The notes beneath the pieces were generated by a model. That model was not told the DNA's origin. It ran no database searches and was given only the letters and a program-made list of their open reading frames with translations. Both the position numbers and the translations under genes were made by a program. Shown here in pieces: positions 57,665 to 64,000 of a DNA stretch of 64,000 bases. The stretch's first letter is position 1, and each line of letters starts with the position of its first letter. Origin of the DNA: Syngnathus acus (taxonomy: Eukaryota; Chordata; Actinopteri; Syngnathiformes; Syngnathidae); contig NC_051106.1 in the NCBI RefSeq assembly GCF_901709675.1, positions 4,102,001 to 4,166,000 of the forward strand. The letters are read 5' to 3'.

Positions 57665-59124
57665 CAAGTTCATCTTTTGCTGTACACTGGGCACGTTTTT
57701 TTTCTAGATAAACTAACCTGCATCTGCAGGATTCAAATGATCACCCTAGCAAGGGCACCTAATTTTAGACGATATTCTTGATAAAAGACCCACACCCACC
57801 CCCACCCCACCTATGCAGCATCGTCCTTGTTCCATGAATATTGCGAGAATATGCAACCCCTACCCCACCCCCGCTGTTCTTACTACAGAATCGAAGAAAT
57901 GACGCCCCCTCCCCAAGTATGGCAGAAGGGCGAGTTCAAGTTGAGCTTTTCCAAGTGTATAGGGCGGACACCTGGTTGGCTCCAGTTTGTAATGAATCGG
58001 TCCACAGTAACTTGTGAGATGCACAAAAGGCTTTCAAACACAAAGCGAATATGAAAGGGGGGCGGGGGTCGCGAGGCTTTTTGCTCTTTATTTTTGGTGG
58101 CTTCTCTTTGGAACAAAATGTCTGAATATTTCCGTTTCCATTGAAAGTAAGAGGAAGGAGGGAGGGGGAACACATTGTGGGTGGGTGGAGGGTTTTTTTC
58201 TCTCGGTCAATAAGGTTGTCAAACTGGTCAGCGGTAATCAGTGCTAATGATGGCTCTGAGGTCCCCCTCTTGGACAAAGGGGCCCCGCCGCTTTTTTGTG
58301 AAGGGTCCCAATCCAAAGAAAAGACTCCTAGCATGTGTGTGTCTGCACTGTGGTCTGGTCGTGCATTAAAAGGGTTTTAATTACCATTTAAGTATTTTTT
58401 CTGGCTTGTTGTCCCAACCTTCCGAATACCCGCGCAGTAACATTTATTGTCGCGCACGTTTGACTTCCACCCCACACACGTCACTTGCTATTTAGACAGG
58501 TAAAGAGTTGTCTCGTTTCAGCCTCAGTTGTATGTTGAAGGTCAGCTTGCACTATATGCATAATATCTGCATATTATTGTCTATATTGCAATGATGTCAA
58601 AAGCCATTCTAAGCACTATGGATGCTCATGGTGCAAGCACAACCGCCACCTGCACTTGTAAGGGAAAAAAAAAAAAAAGAATAACAAAATAATAAATACA
58701 TTTTTAACTGAACATAAAATACTATTGGGGGAAAAAAACGTAAAATTATACATGTCAAAGATATTGTGTAAAATCTACTTCCTTGGTGTTGAAGCATCTC
58801 CCCAGCATGAGGTGAGAACATTCACACGTCAGGTGTGAATATTGGAGAAAAAAAGAATGAGTGAATCTAGATCATCAAGTCAATAATTTTAAAACCGTAA
58901 CGCAGCCACTTCATAAAATATTTTAGTGATTTAGTCAGATTCGGAACTATATGAAATTTAGCTTCCTGGAGACAAATGACATTTTCACTACTAACCAAAC
59001 AGGATATATTCATCATAAAAGCAGCTCACCAAGCTAGACTTTTTTTTTTTTTTAAAGGAAATTACATTTTGGACCAATTTTATGACAGATTTGATCCTTT
59101 TTATTCTTCCTCGCCATTATTCTT

Positions 59125-59143
59125 TGTCCAACAGGAGGCGCAC
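59125..59143 (+). promoter_or_regulatory. CTCF-like motif (best in window)
   Basis: TGTCCAACAGGAGGCGCAC keeps nearly all key positions of the CTCF consensus, including AGGAGGCGC, in plus orientation, 3.4 kb downstream of SIX6. Known SIX clusters have a domain border marked by CTCF sites between SIX6-type and SIX1-type genes. Confidence 0.5.
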
Positions 59144-59195
59144 TTGAGCACTTGGCCTACGGTCTGAAATATTGTTCAGACAGTCATGTTCAGGA

Positions 59196-59236
59196 AAAAC
59201 AAACAAACAAACAAACAAACAATTAAACAAACAAAT
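59196..59236. repeat. (AAAC)n microsatellite
   Basis: AAACAAAC units, interrupted once by AATT. Confidence 0.9.
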
Positions 59237-59859
59237 AACGATCTGTCCTTCATCTCACTCATAATTTCCACTAGGGCACCTTGTCAAAATGTAAGAAGGG
59301 TTGCAAAACTATGTGGATATGATCAAAAAACACTTGTTGAAATCTTCCAAGCAAACATCAGCTCATCGAGAGAGAACAGTCCCATCAATGCCCCATTGCA
59401 ATTCCAATTTGCGTCATCCACGCCTTTGTCTTTGATGCAAGGTCCCAAAAAGGTCAACATCATGCTCAGTGCAAGGACATTGTGACGCAGTCATCATTTT
59501 TATACACAGACACCACTGCAATAATCAATGTCAGTTTTTGTGTCGATGAAAGGACATATTGTAAACATTCCACGAATGATTAAATGTGGAAAAACACTGA
59601 ATAAATGGTATTGAATTTATGTAACACGTAATTGGAGATGTCATAGATTTCCATTTAATTAAGCAAGCTCCTTTCTCCTTGCACCAAGCATCAAAATGAG
59701 TTATCCTTAGAATTTGTGCATTTCAGTGCGTATTACTGCATTTCCCACGCGCCATTTCATTCAGAACCAATTGAAGCCTCACTTTTATGCAGTTGTCTGT
59801 GATGTGCCATATTGCAGCACCATGTAAGTATGCGTTGCCATTCATAGAGGCTTGGGTTC

Positions 59860-60066
59860 TTTTTAAATCTAACTTTACAACAAAAATCTAAAAAATAAAA
59901 ATAAAAACACCCTTGTTCGGACAATGAGTTAAAGTCTAGAGCTCAACACTAATTATTTGTTGAATCGAGTTGTTTTTAAATCTAACTTAATAACAGAAAA
60001 CAGAAAAGAAATCACCCTTGCTCGAATAATCAGTTAGTCTGGAGCTCAAGACTAATTATTTGTTAG
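59860..60066. repeat. Diverged tandem duplication, period about 112 bp
   Basis: Copy 1 (59860-59964) and copy 2 (59974-60066) share, in order, TTTTTAAATCTAACTT, an A-rich spacer, CACCCTTG then TCGGACAAT or TCGAATAAT, AGTTA, AGTCT, GAGCTCAA and ACTAATTATTTGTT. The A-rich spacers differ in length. Confidence 0.85.
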
Positions 60067-60850
60067 ATAATATTTATATTTTCTCATATTTTAAGTGTCG
60101 TATTTGTCGTATTACAGTTAGGCCCAAACCTTCTTAAAATGACATCCTATTGTCTTAACAAGTTAATTCTTGTAGTATGGAATCTTTTTTTGCCCATGTA
60201 AAATTATAACATTACACTAGATGCAATCAGATAGGTTGCAAATTTTTATGTCAAGCTATCTGGTCACTGCCTGAGCTCAGTTTAGCCCTTAATTCACCTT
60301 GTGAAGAATGTTAAATTGACAGTATACAACAATAATTTGTGAAGAATATTCAATTTATAGTCAAAATATTATTACAATATTAATAACAAACATTGTGGTT
60401 GCTGCAGATGAAAACTTTGCTACAACCACAAAATCTTATTTCTAAGTTAATTTCAATAAGTGGCTAAAAAAATCGCACATTCCATGACTCTAGCATGAAA
60501 AAAAGAGTCACTGGTGCAAACGCAAAGAAAAGTTTCATTTTTCCGTAAAGTTACCACATGACAACTCATTATTAATATAAAGTCCATATAAGTTGACATA
60601 TTTCATCATGGTTTGTTTTAGAGATGGTGTGTCACCCTTTTTAAGGCTATCCACACGTAGATTACTCTCTCAAAAGGTCAAACTCAATAAATATTTTATT
60701 CCCGCTGTCATCGAAACCGAAACATTTAATTTACATCCCCATATACTACTGCCAACTAATTTATTCATCTGAGTTTTACTCAGTTCTTATTATACAATGG
60801 CTCGGTAGAGACCTCTGCCGGAGATTTTGTTTCACTACATCAACCCACCC

Positions 60851-60892
60851 GTGTACACGCGCGCGCGCACACGTACACGCACACGCGCGTGT
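60851..60892. repeat. CG/CA alternating repeat
   Basis: GTGTACACGCGCGCGCGCAC and following ACGTACACGCACACGCGCGT form a 42-base alternating purine-pyrimidine block. Confidence 0.85.
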
Positions 60893-61092
60893 TAAAATTT
60901 GCACAATAAAAGCAAAACAACTCACTAAATAGTTGAAAGTTTATTCAAAATGATGAATACAATTTAATTGTAATCCACAACTGGACTGTAATATACTTAA
61001 TTCAAAACAACAAATACAACAACAACAAAAGTAAGAACCAAAACCACGCACTGGCTGAACCTGCATGGTAACTTTAAACATTTAAATCTGTA

Positions 61093-61111
61093 TTACCACT
61101 AGAGGGAGCCT
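61093..61111 (+). promoter_or_regulatory. CTCF-like motif
   Basis: TTACCACTAGAGGGAGCCT fits the CTCF core CCASYAGRGGG in plus orientation with one weak position (A for C), 2 kb to the right of the 59.1-kb site. Confidence 0.4.
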
Positions 61112-61639
61112 GAGTACTATATACTGTACTACAAATTGAGATTCATCGTAATTTGCATGTTAATAGTACATGGCAGAAAAGTGCATTTCAGTGGTTTAAA
61201 TATAGGAATTAAAACTCACATCATGCATGTTCATTCAACACCTAGGAAAATACTTCTGAAAATCAATTGCTTGTGGTTTTCCATTTATGACCCAATTGTT
61301 TTTAAGATGTAAAATACAACTGTTGTACCACATTTTGGCCACAAAGGGGAGCTCAAGATCCATCAAAGTCTGCCTTGCTGGTTTAACAGTTCATTCCGTT
61401 TCACACAGACTGTGACGGTGAAAGCTCCGCACATCAAATTTTAATTAAATATATGTTCCGATAAGAGAACACAATTTACAGACAACATACCTAGAAATTG
61501 CCTTTGTTTAAAAATATTTCTTTTCAGACAAAAGAGTTTCGAGGTGTTTGACTCAGGTATCCACAATAACAATGTAAAGTGATTTTGTTTTTTTGTGTGT
61601 GTGAATGAGTGGACAGGTTGTGAATGTACATGTGCGATA

Positions 61640-61900
61640 AAGTGTTAAGGCAGAGACCAAGGGCACCAGTTTCGATTTTAATGGTCTATATTTATAACTC
61701 TCTGGTCTCTAGTTTCTGCAGCTGTTGCCAAGTTGAAGTTCAGCACCTTGAGCCCCTTCTCAGTCATGGTCTGGGGTCAGAGTTATAAACCTGCCAAACT
61801 CTGAGACAGAGAGGCTGAAGCAGACATTCAGGCTGTCAGCTCAGATGTCTTTGCTTCAAGATGTCGAAACCCAGTCGGTGCTCGATGAAATTCTCTTATC
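61640..61900. promoter_or_regulatory. Candidate cis-regulatory block downstream of SIX6
   Basis: A unique, mixed-composition block amid AT-rich DNA. It has a perfect 11-bp inverted repeat (TTTATAACTCT at 61691-61701, AGAGTTATAAA at 61779-61789), an adjoining AT-rich CTATATTTAT and an E-box CAGCTG near 61719. No ORF of note crosses it. Regulatory function is inferred. Confidence 0.3.
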
Positions 61901-63828
61901 TGGACCAGGGTTCTCGGACCTTTTTAAAAGCGAGAACTTGGGTATGGATTCATGCAAAGGGTTTGATTAATTAAAAAGAAAAAAAGAAAGAAAATGAGGA
62001 AAAAAGTGCATTTTCTTTTTTTTTTTCCAAAGCTGATAATAATTCAATACAGTACATAGCAAGGTAGCCAAATGTGTTGTTAAGTGAAGTAACATTGAAA
62101 GGCATAGTATTTTGTGTATTGGTCCCAAGATGCCTGCATCATTCTGTCCAACACATGAACGTTTAAAACTAGCTGGTTGTTTGGACATCAAACATCTCGT
62201 TTTCTCCATCCTGCATAACAAGACCTCGAGCATGACTGTAGGTTGTGGACTCATAAGGGCTCTTTCCTGGAGGGGCCTGCTGGAAAACACACTGTGGAGG
62301 AATGGCTACGTTTATTTTACTTCTTGCAAGGAGGAGTTCATCACTTGAGCAAGCTTCACCTCCTCCCTTCCCTCACTCTTTGGGGAAGCAATCTCATCCT
62401 AACTAATTCCTGACTCGGATTCCGTGGCCCGTCTTGTGTTGCTCTCCTTCGCATCCATCTTTCTCTCCCTCCGTGTCCCTTTCACCATCAACCTCGCCAC
62501 TCTTCTCTCTAACTAAAATTGGCCCGGCAGCTTTTTCACTGCCGGCCTTTTGTCCCTGCTCAGGGAGACGTTTGGCACACAGAGGATCGTATTACAACTT
62601 TCATTTCCTGAATGTTTTTCTTTTTTTTTTTTTTTTCTAGCATGGAACCAAGAAGGGTATTTTGCAGTACAAAGATGAAGGGCAAAGGGAGGGAGATGGC
62701 AGCTCAGATTCGGGGTGCTGTCACTCCAACTTTGGCAGACAAATAAATGGACATAGCTGCAGGGTTGTGAAGGAAGGATGATGTTTGGGCTTGGCCGGTA
62801 TGTTTAGAAAGGAGGGGGTCCCTCAGCTATTGGTGAGCCCCACGACGTCCCTCAGGAGAGTGAGGTATATTTCATTATCCCATACCCCTTCCTCTTGTTG
62901 CGTCTCCGACCCCTCTCCAAATACACCCTTGAGCCAGAAGCGGTGTCTGGTTGACTCGCTCAGAAAAGCTTTCGAGTGATAACAGTGATCAATTATTGAT
63001 CATATGGAGATATTATTCCTATAATGTCTTAGTAAACCCATTGGGCTTTACTGTAATGGAGTTGACGCACGTTTAGTAGCTTTGTGGTAAACAGGACTGT
63101 CGTTCTGAGCGAAGACTTGGAGAGAATAACAACCTTTTCCAAAGTTCATAAGACTAAACGCAGCTCTCATTTTCCCACTTACGGATATCTGATTCTTCAC
63201 TGCCAAAACTGGATTTTGGATTCGGCAACATGTGATTTATGACTTGGAGCCTCCCGGGCACATTTTTGTTCTCAAGTCGTCCTTGTTTTATTTTTTTATT
63301 TTATTATACAGTTTCCACAGCTCACCTGTATGTGATGCTGGCCTGCATACAACATGGTATTTCACACGCTAATATTTGGGGATCCTTTGCTGAGTCAACT
63401 TATCGTCCAAGTCCAACCCATTTTCTCTTTCTTCATGCCTCAACTCTGGGTTAGCTATCACTCAGCCAGCCGGGAGACGGAGATGAATAATTCTTTCAGC
63501 TCAGTCACGTAGTAGCTTCCTCCTGGAGAAGCGCTTTCCTATTCTTGTGAGTTTTTTTAACCCGATACGACCTCATTAGAGTAATTCACTTTTTTGGAGG
63601 TCATATGTGTTTCCTCCTTCTCATAGTCTGGCCATGGACTGCACAATTTTCTATATGTTGTCTCAAATTGCAATTCCCACTGTATTGGTTAATAGCCTGG
63701 ATTGGAAAATCATACATTCAGCAAAATTGTGAGTTGTATTTTTCATAATTAATTGAAATGTGCCCTTGGTCAAAGTATTGCTTTACATGAAGGTAACAAG
63801 TGGCTTAAAAAAAAACAGATTGGAGGCT

Positions 63829-63842
63829 GTTGCTATGGAGAC
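63829..63842 (+). promoter_or_regulatory. X-box-like (RFX) site
   Basis: GTTGCTATGGAGAC matches 11 of 14 positions of the palindromic X-box. A homeodomain-type CTAATTATT follows about 90 bases later. Confidence 0.3.
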
Positions 63843-64000
63843 AGCCAGAGAGCCAACGCTACTCACGCTTAACATCAGATTTGTAGCTGTTTGATTTAAG
63901 TCATTCATATTTCAGCCATCCTTGGGCTTAGAAAACTAATTATTTTCCACACAGAGATGTGGAAATTTGGAAATGGGCTTTAAATGAAAGTTTTTAGAAA

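Larger units (their letters stand above)
56296..64000. other. SIX6 downstream region toward SIX1
   Basis: No exon is supported on either strand. In human, SIX1 and SIX4 follow SIX6, so this is probably intergenic DNA of the SIX cluster. It contains microsatellites, a diverged tandem duplication at 59.86-60.07 kb, two CTCF-like motifs and unique blocks at about 61.64-61.90, 62.10-62.35, 62.75-63.25 and 63.44-63.96 kb that may be regulatory. Confidence 0.5.

Overview
The window is vertebrate nuclear DNA, almost certainly from a percomorph-type ray-finned fish. The genes are split by short introns with GT-AG borders, the intergenic DNA is rich in microsatellites, and the interspersed repeats (a Rex3-type LINE with an ATGG tail, a Tc1-like inverted-repeat MITE, degraded elements with familiar fish ends) are typical of teleosts. 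The species cannot be named from this sequence.

Five protein genes can be read exon by exon, in the order and orientation of the human 14q23 block: LRRC9 (+, 3' end only, 1-4059), PCNX4 (+, 8672-14199), DHRS7 (-, 16785-14749), PPM1A (+, 19328-24643) and SIX6 (+, 54436-55765). The joined coding exons give proteins of 1214, 336, 384 and 245 residues for the four complete genes, close to their mammalian orthologues. The left 30 kb is compact and housekeeping-like. PCNX4 and DHRS7 converge and their 3' UTRs probably overlap. DHRS7 and PPM1A start divergently about 1.1 kb apart. PPM1A seems to have a very long 3' UTR (to about 29.97 kb).

From about 30 kb to 54 kb no host gene was found. This is the kind of gene-poor flank expected of a developmental regulator, and SIX6 (eye, pituitary and hypothalamus transcription factor) sits at its right end. 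The desert holds a nearly full-length Rex3 retrotransposon (41372-44739) with an unbroken 1059-codon ORF and an 11-bp target-site duplication, a perfect 187-bp ATGG array, several degraded transposons, and unique blocks that may be enhancers. The 8 kb after SIX6 leads toward the expected SIX1/SIX4 genes outside the window. It contains two good CTCF-like motifs and other candidate regulatory blocks.

I found no operon-like, CRISPR, phage or other clearly new system. The items most worth a second look are the intact Rex3 copy, the three-armed palindromic MITE in the last PPM1A intron, the MEIS/PBX-like composite site in the SIX6 promoter, the CTCF-like motifs around SIX6, the overlapping PCNX4/DHRS7 tails, and a diverged tandem duplication carrying homeodomain-type cores downstream of SIX6.
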